Shown one piece after another: positions 1 through 9,289 of a stretch of DNA of 64,000 bases. Source of the stretch: Pseudomonas citronellolis (lineage in GTDB: Bacteria; Pseudomonadota; Gammaproteobacteria; Pseudomonadales; Pseudomonadaceae); the NCBI RefSeq assembly GCF_029335315.1, contig NZ_JARJLT010000201.1, positions 1-64,000 of the forward strand, given 5' to 3'. How positions within the stretch are numbered: position 1 is the first letter of the stretch; the number at the start of each line of letters is the position of its first letter. The position numbers and the translations under genes were made by a program. The notes beneath the pieces are model-generated. The model was not told where the DNA came from. It worked only from the letters and a program-made list of their open reading frames with translations, and did not search any database.

Positions 1-2812
1 CTGCCTCGGCGGTGGCGCTGGCGGCCTGCTCGCGGCGGCGGATGAACTTCCAGTCGGCCTCGTCGATGTAGATGCCGTTGGGGCCGCTGCCGCCTTCCAG
101 GTCGATGGCCACCTGCGCCGAGACCTGTGGCTTGACGCTCGCCAGGATCGGCACGAAGCCCAGCTGCAGGCTGGTCTCCAGCAGCGCCGACTGGTTGCGT
201 TCGTCGATGTCGGCGGCCTCGTCGAGGTAGTAGGGCAGGCGGATGCGCCCGGCCTGCTCGCGGTCCATCAGGTGCAGCAACAGGTACATGTTGGTCAGCG
301 CCTTGATGGTCATGGTGGTGCCGTTGGAGGCGGCGCCGTCGATGTCGGTGTGGACGATCGGCTGGCCGCCGACCTTGGTGATCTCGAACGCCAGCTCGAA
401 CAGGTCCTTCAGGCCCAGCTGGTTGTTGTTCGCCGCCACCAGGCGCGACAGGTAGTCCTTGGCTTCCTCGTTCTTCGCATCCTGCTCGGCGCTCTGGGTC
501 AGGTCGAACACCGAGAGGTTCTCGCCTTCCTCGTACTGGCCGGCGCTGTGGATGATCTGGTCGATGTGCCGGAGGGCGTCCTTGTTCGGCGCCAGCACGA
601 TGCGGAAGCTCTGCAGGTTCGACACCTGGCGCTTGTTGATCTCGCGGTTGAACAGCGCCAGCTGGTGTTCGAGGTTGTCGTAGTCGCTGCGGATGTTGCG
701 CAGGGTCCGGGCGATGTCGGTCACCGCCGCGCGACGGGCCTTCGCCAGGGTCAGGGCCTCGTCGGTGCGGTGCGCGTAGGCGTTGATCAGCAGGTGCAGG
801 CGGCGCTCGGGGTCGTCCTCGCTGTCGAACTTGGCCACGCCCTTGAGGCGTACCTGGGCGTACAGCGCCTCGATCTGGCCGTCGATGCGCTGCAGTTGCT
901 GCCAGGTGTCCTGATAGTCGTTGAGCAGCGGCAGCAGGTTGTCCAGGGAGTCGTCCACCGGCTCCATGAACGGCGTGCCGAACGGCAGGTCGGCGGGCAG
1001 CAGCTGGCGGCGGCGCAGGGCGTCGTCGAGGGTGCGCTGCTTGGCTTCCAGGTCGGCCAGCTGGCGGCCGATCAGCTGCAGCTTGGCGGACAGTTGCTGG
1101 ACGCGTTCGGTGAAGGCGTCGGCCGAGCGCTTGAGCTCGTCCTGGGTGGCTTCCAGCTGCGCGAGTTTTTCCAGCTTGGCCGGTTCTTCGACGCTCAGGG
1201 TTTCGCTGCGGCGGAAGTCTTCCAGGGCCTTCTGCGCGTCGAGCACGTCCTGGTACAGCTTGTCGGCCTGGGCCTTGCTGGCGTGGCGGTCGGCGGCCAC
1301 CGCCTGCTGGGTCTTGAGCTGCTTGAGCTCCTTCTCCAGGCGCTCCTTCTGGTCGCGCAGGGCGGCGCGGTCGGCCAGGGCCTGCAGCGCCGGCGGCTCG
1401 ATGTGCGAGAGGTCGATGGACAGGCCGGGTACTTCGAAGCGCTCGCCCTTGAAGTGGTCGAGGATCTTCTCGACGCTGCCGACCCAGTTGCCGTCCGCGT
1501 CCAGGTTCACCCCGTTCTCGCCCAGCGGCAGGCTGAACAGCGCGCCGTTGAACAGGCGCATCAGGCGCTCCACGTCCTGCTGCGAGAACTCCTCGCGCAG
1601 GCGCGCGTAGCTGTTGTTGTCGGCGTGTTCGAGCTGCTGGCGCACGCTCTTCACGCGCTTCTCCAGGTCGCGCACGCGCTCTTCCAGGTCTTCGCTGGAG
1701 AACTGCCGCGAGTGGGCCAGGGCGCCGGCCAGTTCGTCGTGGGCGTCCTTGGCGGCGAGCAGCTGCTGCTCCAGCACCTTGGCGTCCTCGACCAGCGCGA
1801 AGCGGTTCTTCAGCACCGCCAGCTCGCCCATCCAGCGTTGGATCTCGCTGATCTCGCGCTCCAGGCGCATCAGCTCGGCGGTGCCGCCGCGCTGCTCGTT
1901 CTGCAGGCCGTCCTGCTCGCTGCGGTAGTGCTCGGCCTGGATCACCAGCTCTTCCTTGCGCGCCCCTGCGTAGTCTTCCCAGGTGCCCAGCAGGCTGTCG
2001 AGTAGCGGCGAGAGGCGGTGCATCTTGCCGCGCAGGAATTCGCGCTGCTGCACGCCGTTGGCCAGCGCCTCGACCAGCGGGCCGGCGGCGACCAGGGCCT
2101 GGTAGTCGCCCTCCATGCGGCGCACGTCGCGGAAGGCCTCCTCGCAGGCGGCGATATAGTCGACGCTGCCCGAGCGCAGGCTGTGCTCGAAGGCGTCGAG
2201 GAACAGCTGCTTGAGCTTGGCCGCGGTGATCTCGCGCATGTGCAGCAGGTTGATGAACAGCGAGCGGAAGGTCTTCAGGCTCTGTTCGCTGGTGGAGCGC
2301 AGCGGGATCAGGGTCAGGTCCAGCGGCACCGAGGTGTGCCCGCCGACCAGCAGCCGGCGCAGTTCATCGGGCTTGAGCTCGTAGGCCTTGAGGCCGGCGC
2401 GTTCGAGGCTGGTGTACAGCTCGCGCAGGCGCAGGCAGGTGCCGTCCTTCTGGTAGTGGTCCAGGTCCAGCTCGCCCTGGTAGGCGAAGAACTGGTGGCC
2501 GAAGCCGCCGCCCGGACCGCGCCCGCCGCAGCCGATGACGTGGCGGCCGTGGGGCAGTTCCAGCTCGATGAGGATGTAGCTGGTGTCGGTGGCGAAGTAG
2601 AACTTGCGCGAGGCTTCCAGGCTGTACTTGCCGAAGCTCATGTCCGACATGCGCGCCAGGATCGGGAACTGCAGCGCGTTGATCGACGCCGACTTGCCGA
2701 GGTTGTTGGCGCCGTAGACCGACAGCGGCTGTTCCAGGGGGAACACGCCAAGGCTGTAGCCGGCGGTGTTGAGCAGGGCGAAGCGGCGAATGCCGTAGCG
2801 TTCCTGGGTCAT
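1..2812 (-). CDS. mksB: MksB, SMC-like condensin ATPase (3' end outside window)
   Basis: SMC-type ATPase of the MksBEF (Wadjet-like) bacterial condensin, acting in chromosome organisation and, in relatives, plasmid restriction. The reading frame opens at the ATG at 2812 and stays open to the window edge, about 937 codons, close to full length. Walker A GANNLGKS lies at residues 34-41, a long heptad-rich coiled coil fills the middle, and the ABC-signature region (SNGTT) and Walker B (YYLDEAADID, about residue 866) lie near the end. Its start overlaps the mksE stop as ATGA, so the two are translationally coupled. Long open frames on the plus strand here are shadows. Confidence 0.93.
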   Translation of the reverse strand, partial: MTQERYGIRRFALLNTAGYSLGVFPLEQPLSVYGANNLGKSASINALQFPILARMSDMSFGKYSLEASRKFYFATDTSYILIELELPHGRHVIGCGGRGPGGGFGHQFFAYQGELDLDHYQKDGTCLRLRELYTSLERAGLKAYELKPDELRRLLVGGHTSVPLDLTLIPLRSTSEQSLKTFRSLFINLLHMREITAAKLKQLFLDAFEHSLRSGSVDYIAACEEAFRDVRRMEGDYQALVAAGPLVEALANGVQQREFLRGKMHRLSPLLDSLLGTWEDYAGARKEELVIQAEHYRSEQDGLQNEQRGGTAELMRLEREISEIQRWMGELAVLKNRFALVEDAKVLEQQLLAAKDAHDELAGALAHSRQFSSEDLEERVRDLEKRVKSVRQQLEHADNNSYARLREEFSQQDVERLMRLFNGALFSLPLGENGVNLDADGNWVGSVEKILDHFKGERFEVPGLSIDLSHIEPPALQALADRAALRDQKERLEKELKQLKTQQAVAADRHASKAQADKLYQDVLDAQKALEDFRRSETLSVEEPAKLEKLAQLEATQDELKRSADAFTERVQQLSAKLQLIGRQLADLEAKQRTLDDALRRRQLLPADLPFGTPFMEPVDDSLDNLLPLLNDYQDTWQQLQRIDGQIEALYAQVRLKGVAKFDSEDDPERRLHLLINAYAHRTDEALTLAKARRAAVTDIARTLRNIRSDYDNLEHQLALFNREINKRQVSNLQSFRIVLAPNKDALRHIDQIIHSAGQYEEGENLSVFDLTQSAEQDAKNEEAKDYLSRLVAANNNQLGLKDLFELAFEITKVGGQPIVHTDIDGAASNGTTMTIKALTNMYLLLHLMDREQAGRIRLPYYLDEAADIDERNQSALLETSLQLGFVPILASVKPQVSAQVAIDLEGGSGPNGIYIDEADWKFIRRREQAASATAEA

Positions 2813-3543
2813 GCCTGGGCCTCCATGTCGGCTTGTTCTTCGGCGATGGCGCGGGCGAGGGCGTCTTCGTCGCTTTCCTCGGGTTCGCTTGCGTCAGCGC
2901 TCGCCTGCGGGGCGGCCGGTTCGTACGGCTCTTCCAGGCTGACGATCGGTTCTTCGTCCTCGCCGGCCAGGGCCGGGGCGACGTAGGCCAGGTCCTTGGC
3001 GTGCAGGCTGGCGGCCAGGTCGCGGTCCTGCTGCACCGACAGGCAGACGTCGAGGAAGCGGTGGATCGGCGGCAGGAAGCGGTACACGCCGTTGTCCTCG
3101 GCGGCGAAGCCGAGCTGGGTGAGACGGCGCATGACCTTCTCTTCCAGTTCCTCCTGGGTGGTCACCTCGGCCTGCAGGAACAGGTCGCGGTACTTCTCCA
3201 GCAGCGGCGGCAGCTCGTCGCGGCCGATGCTGCCGCCGTCGAGCACGGCGAGCGGGTCGCGACCCTGGTCGGCGAGGTGCTCGACCAGGATGAAGGTGAA
3301 CAGCGCCAGGCGCTGGGCGGTCTTGTTGACCTGGGCGCCGATCTGCTCGGGCACGAAGTAATAGAAGCCACGGGTGTCGCAGACCAGTTCGAAGCCCAGC
3401 GAGCGGAACAGCGCGCGGTACTGGTCCTGCTGGTTGGACAGCTGGCTGTACAGCTCGGGGTCGCGGCGGCTGATGTGGAAGCCCTTGAACAGCTCGCGGA
3501 AGACGGGCCCGAGCTGGGTCAGGTCGGAAAGATTAATCTGCAT
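2809..3543 (-). CDS. mksE: MksE, condensin subunit
   Basis: 244-aa kleisin-associated subunit of the MksBEF condensin, expected to bridge MksF and the MksB heads. It starts with MQINLSDLTQLG and has an acidic C-terminal tail rich in Glu and Asp (about residues 200-244). The start overlaps the end of mksF by 11 bases and the stop overlaps mksB by four, typical of a tightly coupled mksF-mksE-mksB operon. The assignment rests on this order plus recognisable similarity to the Pseudomonas protein; no catalytic motif is expected. Confidence 0.88.
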   Translation of the reverse strand: MQINLSDLTQLGPVFRELFKGFHISRRDPELYSQLSNQQDQYRALFRSLGFELVCDTRGFYYFVPEQIGAQVNKTAQRLALFTFILVEHLADQGRDPLAVLDGGSIGRDELPPLLEKYRDLFLQAEVTTQEELEEKVMRRLTQLGFAAEDNGVYRFLPPIHRFLDVCLSVQQDRDLAASLHAKDLAYVAPALAGEDEEPIVSLEEPYEPAAPQASADASEPEESDEDALARAIAEEQADMEAQA

Positions 3544-4810
3544 GGGGTTCGCTCGCTTTGCCGCCCTGGCCGGCCGGAGCGGCGAGCAGGGCGAAGGAGC
3601 ACAGGCTGACGCTGTGCTGGGCGGTATCGTAGTCGCGGCGCTCCAGGCGCTCGCGCTGGAAGCGGCCGTCGCGCGACAGGCGCGAGAACCAGTAGAGCAA
3701 CTCGTCGGTGGCGCCTTCGGGCTCCTGGTCCAGCAGCCAGACCATCAGGTCCGGCAGCGGCAGGGCGGCCTGGCAGCGGTCGAGCATCTCCCGCGCAGTG
3801 CGCGGCGCGGCGCGCGGGCCGTCGCCGCCACGCTTGCCGGTGGCCTTGGGGAAATGCGCCGGCTTGGGCTCGAAGCGGGCCAGGGCGAAGACGTAGCTTT
3901 CCACCTGCGAGGCGCTGCCGAGGAAGGTGCTCTGCGGCCGGGTGAACAGCGGCATGGAAGCCTGCGGCACGGCGTCGATGCCCTTGCGGCGGATCACCGA
4001 CAGGGCCAGCGCGGCGCCACGGGTAATGGCGTTGTGCCGGCGCGCTTCCTCGCGCAGTGGCAGCAGCAGTTCGCGGGCGCGGCGCAGGGTGAGCTGGGCG
4101 GTGGTCTGCATTTCCAGGATGCGCGCGTGGGTGCGCAGCAGCTGGTCGTCGTCCACCAGCTGGCCGAGGCGCTGCTGTTCGCCGAGCAGGCGCAGCAGCA
4201 CCTGCTCGACGCGGCGCACGCCCTGCTCGAAGGCGCCGTCGGCGGCTACCAGCTGGATCATCGGCTCGACGTATTCGTCCCAGGTCGCCAGCACCTCGGC
4301 GTAGCGCTGGCGCAGGGGAATCTGCCGGTCGCTGGTCTTGGCCCGCTCGGCCACGGCGATCAGCGCCTGTTCGTCGTTGGCCAGCTTCTTCAGTACATCG
4401 CGCACGCGCATGTCGAGCAGGCGCAGCTGGCGCGCCAGGTCGTTGCCGTCGCGCACCTCGAAGGCGTCGCGGATGTAGCCGGCGAGGCGCTCCAGGTGGC
4501 GCAGGTAGGCCTCGATCTCCAGGCACAGGCCCAGGCGATGCTCGTGGCGCAGGTAGGCGAGGAAGTCGTGGATCTGGGCGTTCAGCTCGAAGCGGTTGGG
4601 GCTCTTGGCCACCGGTACCAGGATGTCCAGGCGAATCCACTGGTCGAGCAGGGCGGTGACGTCCGCCGGGCTGCCTTCGGGCAGTTGCGCCGTGAGCTGC
4701 AGGCGCAGCTCCGCCAGGCTCAGGGTGCCGCTGTCGAATCGTTCGCAGAGCGGTTCGAGCAGGGCCCAGTGTTCGGCGAGGGCGCGCAGTACGCGTCGGG
4801 GGTCGATCAT
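3533..4810 (-). CDS. mksF: MksF, kleisin-like condensin subunit
   Basis: 425-aa kleisin subunit of MksBEF and first gene of the operon. I chose the ATG at 4810 (MIDPRRVLRALAEHW) because the open frame above it has no protein-like composition and overlaps the divergent promoter region. The protein is helical with many Arg/Leu/Glu heptads (about residues 100-260), consistent with a kleisin. It overlaps mksE. The 200-bp gap to the divergent gene at 5011 should hold the operon promoter; no ribosome-binding site of note precedes the start. Confidence 0.86.
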   Translation of the reverse strand: MIDPRRVLRALAEHWALLEPLCERFDSGTLSLAELRLQLTAQLPEGSPADVTALLDQWIRLDILVPVAKSPNRFELNAQIHDFLAYLRHEHRLGLCLEIEAYLRHLERLAGYIRDAFEVRDGNDLARQLRLLDMRVRDVLKKLANDEQALIAVAERAKTSDRQIPLRQRYAEVLATWDEYVEPMIQLVAADGAFEQGVRRVEQVLLRLLGEQQRLGQLVDDDQLLRTHARILEMQTTAQLTLRRARELLLPLREEARRHNAITRGAALALSVIRRKGIDAVPQASMPLFTRPQSTFLGSASQVESYVFALARFEPKPAHFPKATGKRGGDGPRAAPRTAREMLDRCQAALPLPDLMVWLLDQEPEGATDELLYWFSRLSRDGRFQRERLERRDYDTAQHSVSLCSFALLAAPAGQGGKASEPHAD

Positions 4811-5010
4811 CGGGAAGCCGCTGTGACGGGTAAAGGGGGCGATTGTACTGCAAAGGTCCGCCCACAACGGAAGGGGTGACGAAACGCGGCACTTCGTGAC
4901 CCGACGGAGGGCGGTTTGGCTCGGAAAAGCCTGTCGGAACGCCGATAACCCCCTGAAATTCCTGGCATGTTTTCTGCCAGATACAGCGCAGCCAATAGCC
5001 AATTGCCGCC

Positions 5011-5616
5011 ATGACTTACGACGCCGCACTCGCCAAGGCCCGCTGGGCCGAACTGGAGCGCCAGGACGACCTGGACTGGGACCTGGACGCCATCACCGAC
5101 CGCAGTGAAGCGATCGCCTTCCTCAGGCGTTTCGAAAACCGCCTGTGCATCTATTCGTCCTACGTGGAGAAGCTCTACAGCAACTACAGCTTCGTCATTC
5201 CCGAGAACCAGGAGGGCGGTATCACCATCCTGCCCAACGAACAGGCCTGGTTCGACACCTTCCACGACATCCCGGTCGACGCCGTGGAGCCCACCGGCAT
5301 CCACATCCTGCCCGGCGAGACCATGGGCCACAGCGGCCTGTACCTGAAGATTCCCGCCGAGCACCGCCTGGTGGCTTCGGCCGAGCTGCCGTTCCAGGAC
5401 GGCCTGAAGCTGCTGATCCGCCGTTACCGCATGCGCGACGAACCGTTCCTGCCGGTGCTGATCAAGGGCGACCTGCGCGAGTACGAGGCGCGCATGCCCT
5501 CGTTGCACCTGCACCGGCTGAACACCGCGAAGCTGCAGGCGCAGTCGCGGTTGAACCTGGAGGCGATCAAGGGCGCCATCGCCGAGCACCTGATCGGGCT
5601 GTTCCGCCACGGCTGA
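5011..5616 (+). CDS. Conserved hypothetical protein (PA4683-like)
   Basis: 201-aa soluble protein divergent from the mks operon. I do not recognise a catalytic motif. It has no signal peptide or membrane segment, mixed alpha/beta composition and a Tyr-rich stretch near residues 45-60. Position next to mksBEF matches PA4683 of P. aeruginosa from memory. A link to condensin function is only positional. Confidence 0.75.
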   Translation: MTYDAALAKARWAELERQDDLDWDLDAITDRSEAIAFLRRFENRLCIYSSYVEKLYSNYSFVIPENQEGGITILPNEQAWFDTFHDIPVDAVEPTGIHILPGETMGHSGLYLKIPAEHRLVASAELPFQDGLKLLIRRYRMRDEPFLPVLIKGDLREYEARMPSLHLHRLNTAKLQAQSRLNLEAIKGAIAEHLIGLFRHG

Positions 5617-5784
5617 GCCAGGCTGTTACGCCAGTGTGACATTGGGTAACACGGTGCATGGCGCCCGGTGGGCGATTCTCGACTATGGGTCGGGACGCGA
5701 TGGCTGGCGACTCCCTATAGTGGGATCACGGGTCCGAGTCCCTGCCTGGATCGGACAGGCCCACAATAACAACGGGAAACCGCC

Positions 5785-6831
5785 ATGCCTTCGTCCTTCC
5801 GCCCGTTCGCCCGCGCCCTGGCACTGGTCTGCGGCGGCCTGCTGGCCTTCTCCGCCCAGGCGCGCATGCAGGAGCTGAACGACGGCCAGCTGTCCGACGT
5901 CACCGGCCAGGCGTTCATCAACGTCACCACGGATGCGCTCAACGGCCTGAACTTCACCCAGATCAACTTCGGCGCCGACCTGCAGACCCAGCTCAACATC
6001 AAGAACCTGCAACTGGGCCTGTACAACCGCAGCGGCGCGAACAACAACGTCGGCGACATCGACATCGGCAACTTCGCCCTGGGCACGGTCAACGACGCCA
6101 CCGGGACGGTGAATCCCTTCCTCATCAACGACCCTTACATCCAGTTCGCCTACAGCGGCACCCAGCTGGTGGGCGTGCGCCTGGGCTTCGGCTCGGCCCA
6201 GGGCTACCTGTCCGGCGATATCAAGTCGCTGACCGGCAACGTGCCGGTGGACCTCTACGGCACCGGCACCGAGCTGGGCAACGCGATCAGCTGCGGCATC
6301 AACCTGGTCTGCCTCGCCGCCAAGGGGCTGATCAGCAGCACCGGCGACTCCAGGTACACCGCCGCGGCGCAGCTGGTCACCTCCTCCGGCAACCCGACCT
6401 CGGTGCGCGCCGACACCGTCGGCCTGGCCAACGGCACCGCGCTGGACATGACCAGCGCCGGCAACATCTCCGGCGCGCTGCTGGGCATCCTGCTGCCGCT
6501 GCTGACCTCGCAGAACTGCAACCTGCTGGGCGCCACCACCTGCTTCCCGCTCAGCCAGTACCAGTCGATCCCGATCGGCCAGGTCGACCCGAACAACGCG
6601 CAGAACTTCGTCAGCTCGGCCAAGGGTGTGTTCCTCTCGCTGCAGAGCCAGTCCATCCAGTGGCGCGACCAGCAGGACCCGAGCAAGATCGTCCAGACCA
6701 TCGCCGGCGCCTTCATGAACATCCCGCGCAACGCCGACGGCAGCGCCGCGATCAATCTCGACTTCACCCAGGGCTTCAACGGCATCCCGCGCCAGGACAC
6801 CTGCCTGGGCGGCCTGAACAAGGGGTGCTGA
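5785..6831 (+). CDS. Exported protein, first of three related tandem genes (PA4682-like)
   Basis: 348 aa with a clear signal peptide (residues 1-26, cleavage after SAQA) followed at once by QELNDGQLSDVTGQAFI, a short motif shared with the next two genes. The mature part is rich in Asn, Gly and Ser with repeating beta-strand-like segments and three or four Cys in the C-terminal half (CGINLVCLA; CNLLG..C; final GGLNKGC). It probably folds as a secreted or surface beta protein; function unknown. The next gene begins two bases after the stop, so these are co-transcribed. It may correspond to families annotated as DUF6160, but I am not certain. Confidence 0.72.
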   Translation: MPSSFRPFARALALVCGGLLAFSAQARMQELNDGQLSDVTGQAFINVTTDALNGLNFTQINFGADLQTQLNIKNLQLGLYNRSGANNNVGDIDIGNFALGTVNDATGTVNPFLINDPYIQFAYSGTQLVGVRLGFGSAQGYLSGDIKSLTGNVPVDLYGTGTELGNAISCGINLVCLAAKGLISSTGDSRYTAAAQLVTSSGNPTSVRADTVGLANGTALDMTSAGNISGALLGILLPLLTSQNCNLLGATTCFPLSQYQSIPIGQVDPNNAQNFVSSAKGVFLSLQSQSIQWRDQQDPSKIVQTIAGAFMNIPRNADGSAAINLDFTQGFNGIPRQDTCLGGLNKGC

Positions 6832-6833
6832 GG

Positions 6834-7871
6834 ATGACCAGCCGCTGCGCCATCCTCGGCCTCGCCCTGTTGGCCTGCGCCGGCCTCGCCCGGGCGGAAA
6901 TGCACGCGCTGGACGACGACCAGCTGTCGGACATCCAGGGTGGCGCCCTGGGCATCGTCCTCGACGGCCTGCTGGTGGACGGCAAGCAGGCCAACCTGAC
7001 CCTCAACGGCATCAACAACAGCAGCGGGCAGAACGTCGCCGTGGGCGTCGACGACCTCTACATCGCCAACATCGGCAGCAAGCTGGGCAGCACCCTGGCC
7101 CCGGCGCAGATCGGCAGCCTGGACTACCCGCTCAAGCTCAGCCTGGCCAAGGGCAGCGCCATCTCCACCGTGCTGGTGAGCGACGGGCGCACGGTGAAGA
7201 CCCTGCCGGACAACATCAGCCTGCTCGACTTCGAGTTCCCCGCGCTGCTGGCCACCAGCAACAGCGCCGGCCAGCCGTGCATCGTCGGCAGCAGCGCCGG
7301 CGCGGTGAACTGCTCCAGCCGCCAGACCGGGCGGGTCGACCTGGGCGCCAGCCTGAGCTTCCAGGTGACCGCCACGCGCAAGGACTTCATGCGCCTGAAC
7401 CTGTCCGAACTGACCATGGACGGCAGCTACCTGCGCCTGTGGAGCGACCCCACCTCGAAGCAGCTGTCCGGCGAATTCCGCCTCAACCTGTTCGCCAAGT
7501 CGATGCAGATCACCACCTGTGAACAGGGCAAGACCGGCTGCACCACCGCGGCCAACCTGGCGGCCAACAGCATCTACCTGACCAACGCCTACGCCAGCGT
7601 CGCGCTGGGCTACGGTAAGGCGCAGCCGATGCGGCTGCAGGTGCAGTCGGACGGCAACTTCACCTTCACCCTGCCGGCGATCACCAACGCCAACGCCGCC
7701 GACTTCTACGCCAACGCCCCGCGCACCAGCATCGTCATCGACAACCTGAACGTCGGCGGCACGGCGCCCACCGCGCCGGGGGTCAACCCCACCGGTGGGG
7801 TCAACCTGGGGCGCAGCGTGATCGACGGCCTGGGTATCGGCTACCTGCGTCTGACCACGCACAATCTCTGA
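6834..7871 (+). CDS. Exported protein, second of three related tandem genes
   Basis: 345 aa. The ATG at 6834 lies two bases after the upstream stop with AGG just ahead. The signal peptide is residues 1-21 (LACAGLARA), then MHALDDDQLSDIQGG, the family motif. The mature region contains beta-rich repeats and paired Cys (QPCIVG..NCSS, TTCEQGKTGC). Same layout as its neighbours, suggesting duplication and divergence. No enzymatic signature; a surface or pilus-like accessory role is only a guess. Confidence 0.7.
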   Translation: MTSRCAILGLALLACAGLARAEMHALDDDQLSDIQGGALGIVLDGLLVDGKQANLTLNGINNSSGQNVAVGVDDLYIANIGSKLGSTLAPAQIGSLDYPLKLSLAKGSAISTVLVSDGRTVKTLPDNISLLDFEFPALLATSNSAGQPCIVGSSAGAVNCSSRQTGRVDLGASLSFQVTATRKDFMRLNLSELTMDGSYLRLWSDPTSKQLSGEFRLNLFAKSMQITTCEQGKTGCTTAANLAANSIYLTNAYASVALGYGKAQPMRLQVQSDGNFTFTLPAITNANAADFYANAPRTSIVIDNLNVGGTAPTAPGVNPTGGVNLGRSVIDGLGIGYLRLTTHNL

Positions 7872-7886
7872 CGGGAGGCACTCGCG

Positions 7887-8384
7887 ATGACTCCTCTGCT
7901 TCGAACCATCGGCCTGGCCCTGCTACTGGGCGGGGCGGCGTTGCCGGCGGCGGCGGAGCTGCGCCAGCTGGCCGACGACGACCTCGGCGGCATCAGCGGG
8001 CAGGACGGCCTCAGCCTGTCGCTGCAGGCCACCCTGCAGCGCGACGCCAGCACCCGCTGCAGCGGCGGCTGCGGCGCGCGGGTGGCGTTCCAGCCAGCCG
8101 GCAGCGGCGGCAACTACGTGGTGCTGGACAACATCTTCGGCTCCTTCGACTTCGCCGAAGTCACCCTAGACATCGTCACCATGACCAACGCCGCCGGGGT
8201 CAGCCGCAACGTCCTGCGCATCGGACTGCAGGACCTCAATCTCAACGGCTTCAGCATGACCCTGGCCGGCGCCAATGCCGCCAGCGGCAGTGCCGCCGGG
8301 CTCAGCCAGACCAACCTGCTCAACGCCACGGTCAACGGCACGCTGCACCTGCAGGGCCACGTGAACCTGTTCAACACCAATTGA
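7887..8384 (+). CDS. Exported protein, third of three related tandem genes
   Basis: 165 aa, the shortest of the set. Signal peptide residues 1-23 (ALPAAA), then ELRQLADDDLGGISGQDG, the shared motif. One Cys pair (CSGGCG) sits near residue 55. GGGAGG is placed well ahead of the ATG. It lies 15 bp after the previous gene in the same transcript. Function unknown; the common N-terminal motif right after the predicted cleavage site is the only recognisable feature. Confidence 0.68.
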   Translation: MTPLLRTIGLALLLGGAALPAAAELRQLADDDLGGISGQDGLSLSLQATLQRDASTRCSGGCGARVAFQPAGSGGNYVVLDNIFGSFDFAEVTLDIVTMTNAAGVSRNVLRIGLQDLNLNGFSMTLAGANAASGSAAGLSQTNLLNATVNGTLHLQGHVNLFNTN

Positions 8385-8503
8385 CGCGCGCCGCGCGGGG
8401 TTTCCGCCGCGCCCGGTTTCACGCGACAATAGCCGCCGTTTTTCCGTTTTCCGGATAGACGCCCCGGCCGCCCGTGCCGCCGGAGCGTCGCAGGTGATGC
8501 CCC

Positions 8504-9289
8504 TTGATCGAAGAAGCCCGCCGCCGCGCCTACCTGGGCGCCATGCAGGTCGCCTCCTGGCTGCCGCGCGTGGCGCTGCCCTTCGCCGCGCCCTCGCGCG
8601 CCGAACTGCTGGAGCCGCCGGCGCCGCCCGAGGCGCCGCTGCCGGCGGTCGCCGCCGCGGTGCGTGAAGCGGCCCCGGCCGCGCCCGCGCCGAGTGCGCG
8701 CCCGCCGATCGCCGCCTTGATGCCCAAGCGTGCGGCCAAGGAGCCGGAAGCCCCGGCACCGGCCGAGGTCGAGGAGGAGGTGCCGCCGACGCCGGTCGAA
8801 CCGCCGCCGCGCTTCACCCTGCAACTGTTGCGCGCCGGCAACTGCGCGATGTTGGTCGAACTGCCCAGTGGCGAGCCCCTGGCCAGCCGCGACCCCGCCT
8901 ACCTGTTGCTCAAGGACCTGCTGCGCGCCGCCGGCCTGCCGGACAGCCCGCAATTGATCGGCGAGCCGGTGCGCTGGCCGCTGCTGTCGCGCGGCAACAT
9001 GGACCAGGGCCCGCAGGCGGCCCGCGAGTTCGTCCAGGGCTTCGTCGCCGCGCGCCTCGAGGACGGCGGCCCGAGCCGTTGCCTGTGGCTGGTCGGCCGG
9101 CCCGCCGTGCGCTTCGCCGGCGAAGCCGACGACGAGGCGCTGTACCGCGAGCTGCAGGTCGAGGAACTCGGCGTGGCCTGGGCCATCCCCGGCCTCGAGC
9201 GGCTGAGCGAGGAACCCGCGCTCAAGGGCGAGCTGTGGCGCGCGATGCGCCGCGTGCGCCAGCGCTGGACAAACCAGGAAGCAGAATGA
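8504..9289 (+). CDS. Hypothetical protein upstream of rimI (TTG start)
   Basis: 261 aa. The start is a TTG at 8504 with AGGTGA eight bases upstream; the nearby ATG at 8496 is out of frame. Residues 30-105 are an Ala/Pro/Glu-rich low-complexity linker, followed by a compact C-terminal domain (about residues 106-260). No membrane segment. The stop overlaps the rimI start as ATGA, so it is translated with rimI. Matches PA4679 by position. Function not recognised. Confidence 0.72.
   Translation: MIEEARRRAYLGAMQVASWLPRVALPFAAPSRAELLEPPAPPEAPLPAVAAAVREAAPAAPAPSARPPIAALMPKRAAKEPEAPAPAEVEEEVPPTPVEPPPRFTLQLLRAGNCAMLVELPSGEPLASRDPAYLLLKDLLRAAGLPDSPQLIGEPVRWPLLSRGNMDQGPQAAREFVQGFVAARLEDGGPSRCLWLVGRPAVRFAGEADDEALYRELQVEELGVAWAIPGLERLSEEPALKGELWRAMRRVRQRWTNQEAE

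Noticed and set aside
272-2005. 577-aa plus-strand frame
   Set aside because: Antisense shadow of mksB; composition is repetitive Leu/Val/Gln/Ala and the minus strand has Walker motifs.
3374-5012. Long frames on both strands over mksF
   Set aside because: Shadow frames rich in Arg, Pro and Ala; mksF in its own frame is coherent and overlaps mksE as expected.
6255-7862. 535-aa minus-strand frame
   Set aside because: Opposes two genes with signal peptides and the shared GQ motif; an antisense shadow.
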